Source of the DNA: Chloroflexota bacterium
Lineage (GTDB): Bacteria > Chloroflexota > Limnocylindria > Limnocylindrales > CSP1-4
Length of the DNA stretch: 5,445 nucleotides
Direction: 5' to 3'
NCBI GenBank assembly: GCA_021802185.1
Contig: JAKAAV010000179.1
Coordinates: 1 to 5,445 of the forward strand
The first letter of the stretch is position 1. Each line of letters starts with the position of its first letter. Under the pieces are notes generated by a model. It was not told the origin of the DNA, made no database searches, and saw only the letters and a list, made by a program, of their open reading frames with translations. This document shows positions 1-5,445 of the stretch, piece after piece. Made by a program: the position numbers and the translations under genes.

Positions 1-114
1 CGCTCCCAGCCACGCCAGGTACTCGGGACCTTCCAGCCCCCACCAGCCGGGCCAGCCTTCGGCGGCCGCGTAGCCGTCGAGCGACGTGATGAAGTCGATC
101 AGGAGTTCTGGCAT
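1..114 (-). CDS. Dihydrofolate reductase family protein (RibD C-terminal-like), 5' part only
   Basis: Only the first 38 codons lie in the window; the gene runs off the left edge. The N-terminus reads MPELLIDFITSLDGYAAAEG, followed by a Trp/Gly-rich stretch (residues 21-26) and EGPEYLAWLG. A beta-strand leading into SLDGY is the signature start of the DHFR/RibD C-terminal fold, where the Ser-Leu-Asp-Gly loop lies at the pyridine-nucleotide and substrate cleft. Members are usually small NAD(P)H-dependent reductases of unassigned substrate, distinct from true folate DHFR. The ATG at 114-112 is preceded on the minus strand by a G6 run (127-122) with 7 nt spacing, a plausible ribosome binding site. 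It is transcribed divergently from the cyclase gene. The family call is fairly safe from the N-terminus alone; substrate and full length cannot be judged. Confidence 0.75.
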   Translation of the reverse strand, partial: MPELLIDFITSLDGYAAAEGWPGWWGLEGPEYLAWLGA

Positions 115-320
115 TCGCGGACCCCCCACGTCGATGGCCAGGACCATCGTTGGCGATCAGCGTAGTGGAATCGGACGCCGCCTCCCCGCGGGACGTCGGA
201 CAGCCGCCAGTTCGCGTCGTCGGTGCGCCAGGTAGGCCCAGGGCTGCGTGAGCTGTCATGGAAGCGACCCGCCGCGGCCGCTCCGCCGCGTCACGTTCGC
301 GGACGGCGTCCGTCGATGGT

Positions 321-342
321 CTCCGCGCGTCCCGACGCGGAG
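321..342. repeat. Perfect 7-bp inverted repeat (hairpin) in the divergent intergenic region
   Basis: CTCCGCG at 321-327 is the exact reverse complement of CGCGGAG at 336-342, with an 8-nt loop between. It could form a stable RNA stem in a cyclase leader or act as a protein-binding dyad. In DNA this GC-rich, a 7-bp dyad can also arise by chance. There is no T-tract, so it is not a classical terminator. About 40 bp downstream a second symmetric element, the 10-bp palindrome CCCCGCGGGG, lies at 384-393. Confidence 0.4.
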
Positions 343-476
343 CGGCCACTGCTGCTCCTCGGAGTCGTGCGGCTGTAGCGGCACCCCGCGGGGCGCCCAC
401 GGCCGTGCATCGCGGGTGCCCCATGGCGGTCTCGCGTCGCGTACGCTGGGTCCGTCGCCGGCGGGCCGCCGGTGAC

Positions 477-483
477 CGAGGGA
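477..483 (+). promoter_or_regulatory. Ribosome binding site of the cyclase gene
   Basis: CGAGGGA lies 7 nt before the ATG at 491. An in-frame TGA at 473-475 closes the reading frame just upstream, so translation cannot begin earlier. Together with the zinc-ribbon cysteines starting at codon 3, this fixes the start. Confidence 0.75.
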
Positions 484-490
484 ATCGCCG

Positions 491-3400
491 ATGGTCTGCA
501 CGTCCTGCGGCACCGACAACGCGCCGGGTAGCCGGTTCTGCAACCGGTGCGGGATCCGGCTGTCCGCGACCTGTGCCGCCTGCGGTGCCTCAAACGCCCC
601 CGACGCCGTCTTCTGCAACCAGTGCGGCGCCAGGCTGTCCGCTCAGGCGTCGGCGGCGAGCCAGACCGGACCCGGTGCCCAGGCGGCCGCGGGCGCGAGT
701 GGAGCCGCGCAGCCGGTCGCCGAGCGCCGCCTCGTCTCGGTGCTGTTCGCCGATCTCGTCGGCTTCACGACGCTCGCGGAGGGTCACGATCCGGAGGAGA
801 CCCGCGAGCTGCTCACGCGCTACTTCGACCTGGCACGAGAGGTCGTCGTGCGGTACGGCGGGACGGTGGAGAAGTTCATCGGCGATGCCGTGATGGCCGT
901 GTGGGGGGCGCCGGTGGCGCAGGAGGACGACGCGGAGCGCGCCGTGCGCGCCGCCCTCGATCTCGTCGCGGCGGTGAGGACGCTCGCGCCCGGCGTCAAC
1001 GCCAGGGCCGGTGTGCTCACGGGCGAGGCTGCCGTGACGATCGGCGCGATCGGGCAGGGCATGGTGGCCGGAGACCTCGTCAACACCGCGTCGCGCCTGC
1101 AGTCGGCCGCGGTACCCGGCACGGTCCTCGTCGGCGAGGCCACGCAGCGGGCGGCAGCAGCCGCGATCGCGTTCGAACCGGCGGGCGAGCAGGCGCTCAA
1201 GGGGAAGGCGGCGCCGATGCCGGCATGGCGCGCTCTGCGCGTCGTGGCCGAGCGCGGTGGCCGGCAGCGCGCCGAGTCGCTCGAGGCACCCTTCGTCGGG
1301 CGCGACGACGAGCTGCGCCTCCTGAAGGACCTGTTCCACGCGACGAGCCGGGAGGGACGCGCGCGGCTCGTGTCCGTGATGGGCCCCGCCGGGATCGGGA
1401 AGACGCGCCTGGCGTGGGAGTTCCTGAAGTACGTCGACGGCCTCGTCGAGCAGATCTGGTGGCACGAGGGCCGGTCGCCGGCGTACGGAGAGGGAATCAG
1501 CTTCTGGGCCCTCGGCGAGATGGTCCGGCGCCGCTGCGGCCTGCTCGAGACGGATGACGAGACGACGACACGGGCCAAGGTCGCGTCGACGCTCCGGGAG
1601 CACTTCACGGACGAGGCGGAGCGCCGCTGGGTCGAGGGGGCGCTCCTTGCCCTCCTGGGCGCAGGTGGCACGAAGGCGTCGAGTGAGCTCTTCGGCGCGT
1701 GGCGGACGTTCCTCGAGCGACTCTCCGACACCGGGACCGTCGCGCTCGTATTCGAGGACTTCAACAACGCCGACCCCGGCCTGATCGACTTCGTCGACCA
1801 CGTGCTCGAGTGGAGCCGGAACCACCGGATCTTCGTGCTCACGCTCGCCCGGCCCGAGCTGCTCGAGCGCCGGCCGGACTGGCACGCGAAGCGGAACTTC
1901 ACGGCCCTCACGCTCGATCCGCTGGCGCCGACCGCGATGCGCGAGCTCCTGGCGGGCCTGGTGCCCGGCCTCCCGGCGTCGGCCGTGCGCACGATCGTCG
2001 CGCGCGCCGACGGCATGCCGCTCTACGCGGTGGAGACCGTCCGCATGCTCATCGCGGACGGGCGCCTCCAGGCTCACGACGGGACTTACGTTCCGGTCGG
2101 AGACCTGACCGCGCTCGCGGTGCCCGAGACGCTCACGGCGCTGATCGCGAGCCGCCTCGACGGCCTGGAGCGCCCGGAGCGATCGCTCGTGTACGACGCA
2201 GCGGTGCTCGGCCAGAGCTTCACGCCCGCGGCGCTCGCGGCGGTCTCAGGGCTGGGGGAGGAGGAGCTCGCATCGCACCTGCGCTCCCTCGTCCGGCGCG
2301 AGATCCTCGCGGTCAGCGCGGACCCGCGATCGCCGGAGCGGGGCCAGTATGGCTTCGTGCAGGGCCTCATCCGCGAGGTCGCGTACAACACGCTCGCCCG
2401 TGGCGACCGGAAGGCACGCCACCTCGCGGCGGCCCGGTACTTCGAGGCGCTGGGGTCCGACGAGCTCGCGGGCGCCCTCGCCGGCCACTACCTCGCCGCG
2501 CGCCAGCATTCGAACGAGGGGCCGGAGGCGGACGCGCTCGCGTCGCAGGCCCGGATCGCCCTCGCCTCCGCCGCCGAACGGGCTGCCCGCCTCGGATCGT
2601 ACGAGCAGACGGCGTCGTTCCGCGAGCAGGCCCTGGCCGTGGCGCCGGACCAGGCAGAACGCGCCTTGCTGCTCGAGCAGGCCGGCGACGCGTGGGCGAG
2701 GGCGGGCCGACTGGACCGCGCCACCGCGCGGCTGAGAGAATCGGTCGAACGGTACCGTGAGCTCGGCGACCGCCCGGCCGTCGCTCGCGCCACCGTCGGG
2801 CTCGCGAAGTCGCTGCAGGCGGCCTACTCGATCCCCGAAGCCGTCTCGCTGCTCGATCACGCGATCGAGGAGTTCGCTGACCTGGAGGCGCAGGCGGAGG
2901 GCGTCGCCCTCGTCGTGACGCTCGCGCGGACGGCCATGCTCGGCGAGGACTACGCACGCGCACTCGCGCTGGCCGAGCGGGCGCTCCCGTCCGTTGAGCG
3001 CCTGGATCTGCCGGAGCTGGCCGCCAGCGCACTGACCGCCAAGGGCGCCGCCCTGCTGACCCTCGGTCGGGCGTACGAGGGGCTCGGCGTGACGCGCGCC
3101 GGCATCGACCTCGCCGAGGACATCGGTGCGACCGAGGAGGCGCTCAGGGGACGGGTCGCGCTCCTGGCGTCGATCGGATCGCGCGACATCTCGTCCGCCT
3201 TCGAGATGGGCCGAAAGGGCCTTTCCGAGGCGCTTCGGCTCGGCCTGCGGGGCCACGCGAGCATGTTTGCGGGCAACGTGGGCGAGATGGCGCGCTGGAC
3301 GGGCGACTGGGACTGGGCGCTCGACCAGCTGTCTCTCTTCATCGACGAGGACCTCGACGTCGTCCACCGCTCCTGGCTGTCGACTGGATCGCTGATCCTC

Positions 3401-4015
3401 CGGGGGTGGCGAGGCGAGGACATCGCAGACGAGGTGGAGGCGCTTCGGGCCCTGCAGGATGCGTCGCCCGAGCATTCGACGCTGAGCGGCGATCGGATCG
3501 ATCTCGCGTCGAGCCTCGGTCTGGCCCATGGCCGGCTGGCGGAGTGTCGGTCGGCGGCTCACGAGTACGCCCGGTGGAGCCCCCTGAACGCGCCTGCCGC
3601 GTACAACCTGGCGAGCCGGGCAGCGGTCTGGATGCGCGACGCCGAGGGAGCGGCCAGCGATCTGGCCGCGCTCGATGAGACCGGCGTCCGGGGGCCGCTC
3701 GTGACGCTCCGCCGGACCGCGTTTCGCGCCGGCATCGCGGCGCTCGAGGGGAGGGCCGACGACGCCCGGTCGCTCTACGCCGAGGCGCGTCCGGGCCTGC
3801 ACGATCGAGGCGTCGAGTTCGAGGCCGCGCTCGTCGCGATCGACATGGCCGTCGTCCTCGGGGCCGACGATCCGGATGCACGCGCGGCGGCCGCCGACGC
3901 GCGTCTGGTCCTCGAGCGCCTGCACGCCCTGCCGTTCCTCGCGCGCCTCGACGGTGCCCTCGGGTCGCAGGGCGTGGGCGGTCGGGCGGCGGGTACGGTC
4001 TCGCTGACCGTCTGA
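491..4015 (+). CDS. Zinc-ribbon class III adenylate/guanylate cyclase with AAA/STAND ATPase and TPR-like C-terminus
   Basis: This 1174-residue protein is predicted cytoplasmic, with no signal peptide or membrane segment. Residues 1-50 hold two zinc ribbons with identical C-x2-C-x10-C-x2-C spacing (Cys 3/6/17/20 and 28/31/42/45). An Ala/Gly/Gln linker (about 47-77) follows. Residues 80-250 are a class III cyclase domain that would make cAMP or cGMP: metal-binding Asp88 (FADLVGF) and Asp132 (KFIGDAVMAVWG), purine-site Lys128, and transition-state Asn198 and Arg202 (GDLVNTASR). The usual second purine-specifying position appears to be Met191, so the substrate is uncertain. Residues 267-600 are an ATPase of AAA_16/STAND type: FVGRDDEL, Walker A GPAGIGKT (298-305), Walker B-like ALVFEDFNNAD (418-428), then the LARPEL segment. 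Residues 640-1150 are helical, degenerate TPR-like repeats, probably for protein binding or autoinhibition. No C-terminal HTH is seen, unlike the LuxR-ended mycobacterial relatives. The family call is firm; the activating signal and product are inferred. Confidence 0.93.
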   Translation: MVCTSCGTDNAPGSRFCNRCGIRLSATCAACGASNAPDAVFCNQCGARLSAQASAASQTGPGAQAAAGASGAAQPVAERRLVSVLFADLVGFTTLAEGHDPEETRELLTRYFDLAREVVVRYGGTVEKFIGDAVMAVWGAPVAQEDDAERAVRAALDLVAAVRTLAPGVNARAGVLTGEAAVTIGAIGQGMVAGDLVNTASRLQSAAVPGTVLVGEATQRAAAAAIAFEPAGEQALKGKAAPMPAWRALRVVAERGGRQRAESLEAPFVGRDDELRLLKDLFHATSREGRARLVSVMGPAGIGKTRLAWEFLKYVDGLVEQIWWHEGRSPAYGEGISFWALGEMVRRRCGLLETDDETTTRAKVASTLREHFTDEAERRWVEGALLALLGAGGTKASSELFGAWRTFLERLSDTGTVALVFEDFNNADPGLIDFVDHVLEWSRNHRIFVLTLARPELLERRPDWHAKRNFTALTLDPLAPTAMRELLAGLVPGLPASAVRTIVARADGMPLYAVETVRMLIADGRLQAHDGTYVPVGDLTALAVPETLTALIASRLDGLERPERSLVYDAAVLGQSFTPAALAAVSGLGEEELASHLRSLVRREILAVSADPRSPERGQYGFVQGLIREVAYNTLARGDRKARHLAAARYFEALGSDELAGALAGHYLAARQHSNEGPEADALASQARIALASAAERAARLGSYEQTASFREQALAVAPDQAERALLLEQAGDAWARAGRLDRATARLRESVERYRELGDRPAVARATVGLAKSLQAAYSIPEAVSLLDHAIEEFADLEAQAEGVALVVTLARTAMLGEDYARALALAERALPSVERLDLPELAASALTAKGAALLTLGRAYEGLGVTRAGIDLAEDIGATEEALRGRVALLASIGSRDISSAFEMGRKGLSEALRLGLRGHASMFAGNVGEMARWTGDWDWALDQLSLFIDEDLDVVHRSWLSTGSLILRGWRGEDIADEVEALRALQDASPEHSTLSGDRIDLASSLGLAHGRLAECRSAAHEYARWSPLNAPAAYNLASRAAVWMRDAEGAASDLAALDETGVRGPLVTLRRTAFRAGIAALEGRADDARSLYAEARPGLHDRGVEFEAALVAIDMAVVLGADDPDARAAAADARLVLERLHALPFLARLDGALGSQGVGGRAAGTVSLTV

Positions 4016-4027
4016 GGTCCAGCACCG

Positions 4028-4050
4028 CGTCGCTGCGGCCGCCAGCGACG
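4028..4050 (+). terminator. Candidate transcription terminator hairpin after the cyclase gene
   Basis: CGTCGCTG (4028-4035) and CAGCGACG (4043-4050) form a perfect 8-bp stem with a 7-nt loop, beginning 12 nt after the cyclase stop codon. No T-tract follows, so it is not a canonical intrinsic terminator. High-GC bacteria often use such tail-less hairpins or Rho. Its position directly behind the stop supports an end-of-transcript role and argues against cotranscription with the hemerythrin gene. Confidence 0.5.
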
Positions 4051-4260
4051 GTCCACGGTCGACACACGACATCTCGATACCCAAGGGGCCCCTGTCACTC
4101 GCGCTGTCATCCGCACCATCGCGATGTCGGCTGACACCCGGACTTGTCGTGCCGGTGCAACCCTCTGCCGGCAGAGCGCCCGGTCGCGCGAGCGGACCGT
4201 CTCGCACCCTGCCGCGTGGAGCCCGGCGAGGTGGATCGGGCCGGCAGAGCGAGGGAACAC
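4051..4260 (+). promoter_or_regulatory. Spacer upstream of the hemerythrin gene, likely promoter region
   Basis: This non-coding stretch lies between the candidate terminator and the GTG start at 4261. It contains a perfect 10-bp palindrome AGGGGCCCCT (4084-4093). It also has repeated TGTC/GACA words: GACA at 4061-4064 and 4068-4071, CTGTCA at 4092-4097 and 4104-4109 (12-bp offset, same face of the helix), and an imperfect dyad TGTC-GGCT-GACA at 4125-4136. These could be regulator half-sites. I cannot identify a convincing -35/-10 pair, so the assignment rests on position. Confidence 0.35.
4251..4256 (+). promoter_or_regulatory. Ribosome binding site deciding the hemerythrin GTG start
   Basis: GAGGGA lies 4 nt before the GTG at 4261 (6 nt if only GAGG is counted). 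The same frame is open upstream to an ATG at 4144 and has GTGs at 4216 and 4231. The upstream residues are Arg/Pro/Cys-rich and unlike the family, whereas translation from 4261 begins directly with the DALEEL helix typical of hemerythrin domains. Confidence 0.6.
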
Positions 4261-4764
4261 GTGGACGCGCTCGAGGAACTGCGGCAGATGCACATCCAGG
4301 CCAAGGAGGCCTTTCACAGGATCGAAGGGGCGCCCCCCGACCAGCGGGCCGGCCTGTGGGCGAAGCTTCGGCCCGAGCTGGAGCTTCACGAGAAGATCGA
4401 GGAGCAGTTCGTGTACGACCCGGTCGCTCGGGACGTCGGGCCGCGGGACGAGACCCTCAAGGCGTGGGACGGGGAGCACGAGCAGCAGGCCCAGGAGGCC
4501 GACGGGATCATCGCCCGCATCGGCGAGCTCGACGCGAAGGACGGGCGGTGGATCACCGAGTTCGAGACGCTCGTGACGATGATGGACCGCCACATCGCGC
4601 ACGAGGAGCAGGACATCTGGCCCAAGATCCGCCAGGAATGGGGCGAGGACAAGCTCGAGCGGGCCGGGCGCCCGGTCAGTGTGGCCAAGGCCGCGGCGAT
4701 GGGCGGGGCATCGGTGAGCGAGGCGTTCGGGCGCGCGATGGAGACGGCGAAGGACGCCTTCTGA
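4261..4764 (+). CDS. Hemerythrin HHE domain-containing protein
   Basis: This is a 167-residue soluble four-helix-bundle protein expected to bind a non-haem di-iron centre. Family members carry or sense O2, respond to NO or oxidative stress, or handle iron. Counting from the GTG-encoded first residue, the expected ligands are His11 (RQMH), His43 and Glu47 (ELHEKIEEQFVYDP), His73 (DGEHEQQAQEA), and His111 and Glu115 (RHIAHEEQDIWP). The full H-HxxxE-H-HxxxE set is therefore present and the site should be functional. His11 follows Met where Asp is common, and an extra His114 sits in the last motif. After the domain (about residue 130) there is a 35-residue Ala/Gly/Ser/Lys tail that could form an amphipathic helix. 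It lies on the same strand as the cyclase gene but 245 bp away, beyond a hairpin, so it is probably its own unit. An internal ATG at 4288 with GAGGA upstream is a less likely start because it cuts the first helix. The physiological role is unknown. Confidence 0.88.
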   Translation: MDALEELRQMHIQAKEAFHRIEGAPPDQRAGLWAKLRPELELHEKIEEQFVYDPVARDVGPRDETLKAWDGEHEQQAQEADGIIARIGELDAKDGRWITEFETLVTMMDRHIAHEEQDIWPKIRQEWGEDKLERAGRPVSVAKAAAMGGASVSEAFGRAMETAKDAF

Positions 4765-4793
4765 GCCGCTCGAGGTCGTCGGCGCCGCGGCTC
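4763..4793. terminator. Candidate bidirectional terminator between convergent genes
   Basis: GAGCCGC (4763-4769, overlapping the hemerythrin stop codon) is the exact reverse complement of GCGGCTC (4787-4793), with a 17-nt loop that itself contains the palindrome GGCGCC. It sits in the 39-bp gap between two converging genes, where a shared terminator is expected. No T-tract is seen on either strand and the loop is long, so support is mostly positional. Confidence 0.35.
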
Positions 4794-4803
4794 GTCGTCG
4801 CCG

Positions 4804-5361
4804 TCACTGCCCGGCCGGCGGTGGCGCGGGGCGCGCGAGTCCTTCGACGACCTCGGCACCGGGAAGCGTGAGCAGGATCGCCGGCGGCGCGATGACCTTC
4901 CAGCTGCGGCTGCCGCCGCCCAGCACGATCCGGTCGCGCTCCATGACGGCGGCGTCCACCCAGATCGGCAGTCCCTCGGGCAGGCCGAACGCGGTGACGC
5001 CGCCGATCTCCTGGCCCGTCAGCGCACGCGTCTCGTCGGGCGATGCGAACGAAGCTCGGCGGGTCCCGAGCCGGTCGCGGACGGCGTGGTTCACGTCGAG
5101 CCGGTGGGTCGCGAGGACGACGCACGCGCCGTATCGCGCCGGATCGGCCTTGCCGGCGACGACGATCGTGTTGGCGGCGTCCTCCGGTGCGAAACCGTAC
5201 GCGGCGCAGAACGCGGCGGTGTCGGCGAGCGCGGGGTCACACGCGAACAGCTCGTAAGGGCCGTGTCCGTCCAGTGCGGCTTCGAGGCGGTCGCGATCCG
5301 GGTCCGGGAGGTGGTCAGGATCTGGGTCCGCGAGTGGCTCGCGGTCGGCGTCTGGCGTCAT
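4804..5361 (-). CDS. YbaK/EbsC-family protein (aminoacyl-tRNA deacylase-like)
   Basis: This is a 185-residue cytoplasmic protein with the YbaK/aminoacyl-tRNA-synthetase-associated domain from about residue 26 to 178. Characterised family members (YbaK, ProX-type) hydrolyse mischarged Cys- or Ala-tRNA(Pro) in trans. The motifs seen are TIVVAGKADPARYGACVVLA (65-84), with Lys71 near the position of the conserved active-site Lys; RRASFASPDETRALTGQEIGG (101-121); the substrate loop GGVTAFG (120-126); VDAAVMERDRIVLGGGSRSWK (135-155); and LPGAEVVEGLA near the end. The loop normally reads T/S-Pro-F/I-G, so Ala124 is unusual. The first 25 residues are an acidic Asp-Pro extension with an 8-residue repeat, absent from typical family members. 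The ATG at 5361-5359 has only a weak GGCGAG directly before it. The same frame stays open to the window edge but shows no ATG or GTG there. It converges on the hemerythrin gene. The family is confident; the tRNA substrate is unknown. Confidence 0.88.
   Translation of the reverse strand: MTPDADREPLADPDPDHLPDPDRDRLEAALDGHGPYELFACDPALADTAAFCAAYGFAPEDAANTIVVAGKADPARYGACVVLATHRLDVNHAVRDRLGTRRASFASPDETRALTGQEIGGVTAFGLPEGLPIWVDAAVMERDRIVLGGGSRSWKVIAPPAILLTLPGAEVVEGLARPAPPPAGQ
5295..5334. repeat. Imperfect 24-bp-offset direct repeat in the YbaK-family gene's N-terminal extension
   Basis: The 16-bp words GATCCGGGTCCGGGAG (5295-5310) and GATCTGGGTCCGCGAG (5319-5334) match at 14 of 16 positions and are exactly eight codons apart. 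On the minus strand they encode LADPDPDH followed by LPDPDRDR (residues 10-25). This looks like a small in-frame duplication that built the acidic extension. Confidence 0.6.
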
Positions 5362-5445
5362 CTCGCCACGGTACCCGATGCGGCTCCAGGGCCGCGGCTT
5401 CCTGTCCGCGGATGTCGCCCGCGGCTTCCGGCACGGCCCTGCACT
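5362..5445. other. Right-edge sequence upstream of the YbaK-family gene, no gene assignable
   Basis: These 84 bp probably hold the leader or promoter of the YbaK-family gene, or the edge of a neighbour. An 11-bp direct repeat CCGCGGCTTCC occurs at 5392-5402 and 5419-5429. On the plus strand an ATG at 5378 opens a frame that runs off the edge (MRLQGRGFLSADVARGF onward), which I cannot assign. On the minus strand one frame ends in a TGA at 5360-5358 overlapping the YbaK start as ATGA, the arrangement of translationally coupled genes. The window is too short to decide between these. Confidence 0.3.

Larger units (their letters stand above)
115..490. other. Divergent intergenic region, 376 bp, no gene supported
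   Basis: This stretch separates the minus-strand reductase start from the plus-strand cyclase start, so it should hold promoters for both. Open frames cross it on both strands, but they are Arg/Pro/Ser-rich, match no family I know and look like GC-driven noise. No convincing -35/-10 pair is visible. A TACGCT word at 442-447 (plus strand, 43 nt before the cyclase ATG) and another on the minus strand at 162-157 match TAnnnT but lack a good -35. It also contains a 7-bp hairpin (321-342) and a 10-bp GC palindrome (384-393). No tRNA or riboswitch was recognised. Confidence 0.6.

Noticed and set aside
115..490. tRNA, small RNA, CRISPR or mobile-element remnant in the divergent intergenic region
   Set aside because: No cloverleaf, regular repeat-spacer pattern, terminal inverted repeats or transposase fragment was found. 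Only short GC-rich dyads are present.
258..893. Plus-strand 211-codon frame spanning the intergenic region and cyclase N-terminus
   Set aside because: It is Arg/Ser/Ala-rich low-complexity sequence in the wrong frame over the zinc ribbons and cyclase motifs, so it is a shadow.
590..2077. Long open frame (495 codons) antisense to the cyclase gene
   Set aside because: It is antisense to a gene with clear domain motifs, is dominated by Arg/Glu/Ala/Pro and shows no family signature. Long antisense frames are expected at this GC content.
2246..4207. Very long antisense open frame (653 codons) opposite the TPR-like region
   Set aside because: It has Arg/Gly/Pro-biased composition, no recognisable domain and no ribosome binding site that I could support. 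The plus-strand protein explains this region through its ATPase-to-TPR continuity.
4144..4260. 39-codon upstream extension of the hemerythrin protein from the ATG at 4144
   Set aside because: The residues are Arg/Pro/Cys-rich and unlike the family, while the GTG at 4261 has a good GAGGGA site and begins at the expected first helix.
491..4764. A two-gene cyclase-hemerythrin signalling operon
   Set aside because: The genes are 245 bp apart with a strong hairpin right after the cyclase stop, and nothing in the sequence links their functions.
4868..5257. Plus-strand 129-codon frame opposite the YbaK-family gene
   Set aside because: It is antisense to a gene with clear family motifs, is rich in Ser/Ala/Arg and has no recognisable domain.

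Overview
This is a very GC-rich bacterial window with compact genes, GTG and ATG starts and purine-rich Shine-Dalgarno sites. The gene content (a zinc-ribbon class III cyclase/ATPase, a DHFR-like reductase, a hemerythrin and a YbaK-type deacylase) fits a soil or freshwater actinobacterium or a high-GC Chloroflexota lineage such as Limnocylindria. That assignment is a general impression from protein style; no rRNA or other marker gene is present to prove it.

Layout. At the left edge, on the minus strand, is the 38-codon start of a dihydrofolate-reductase-family (RibD C-terminal-like) protein. A 376-bp divergent intergenic region with a GC-rich hairpin and a GC palindrome separates it from the main gene. 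The main gene (491-4015, plus strand) encodes a 1174-residue multidomain signalling protein: two tandem zinc ribbons, a class III nucleotide cyclase domain, an AAA/STAND-type ATPase with clear Walker motifs, and about 500 residues of helical TPR-like repeats. Next comes a 245-bp spacer holding a perfect 8-bp stem-loop just after the stop, a 10-bp palindrome and a cluster of TGTC/GACA half-site-like words. It is followed by a plus-strand hemerythrin-domain gene, best started at the GTG at 4261. That gene converges, with a 39-bp gap, on a minus-strand YbaK/EbsC-family (aminoacyl-tRNA editing-like) gene. The last 84 bp, upstream of that gene, hold no gene that can be called.

How the genes relate. 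The cyclase and hemerythrin genes share a strand, but the hairpin and spacer argue for separate transcription. The DHFR-like gene and the YbaK gene read away from the pair or converge on it. I see no operon and no defence, mobile or CRISPR system. The most notable item is the cyclase: its order (cyclase, ATPase, TPR-like) recalls mammalian soluble adenylyl cyclase and mycobacterial cyclase-ATPase regulators, with a zinc-ribbon module added in front. This type of protein is already widespread in high-GC bacteria, so I regard the window as mostly ordinary chromosomal sequence with a few details worth checking.
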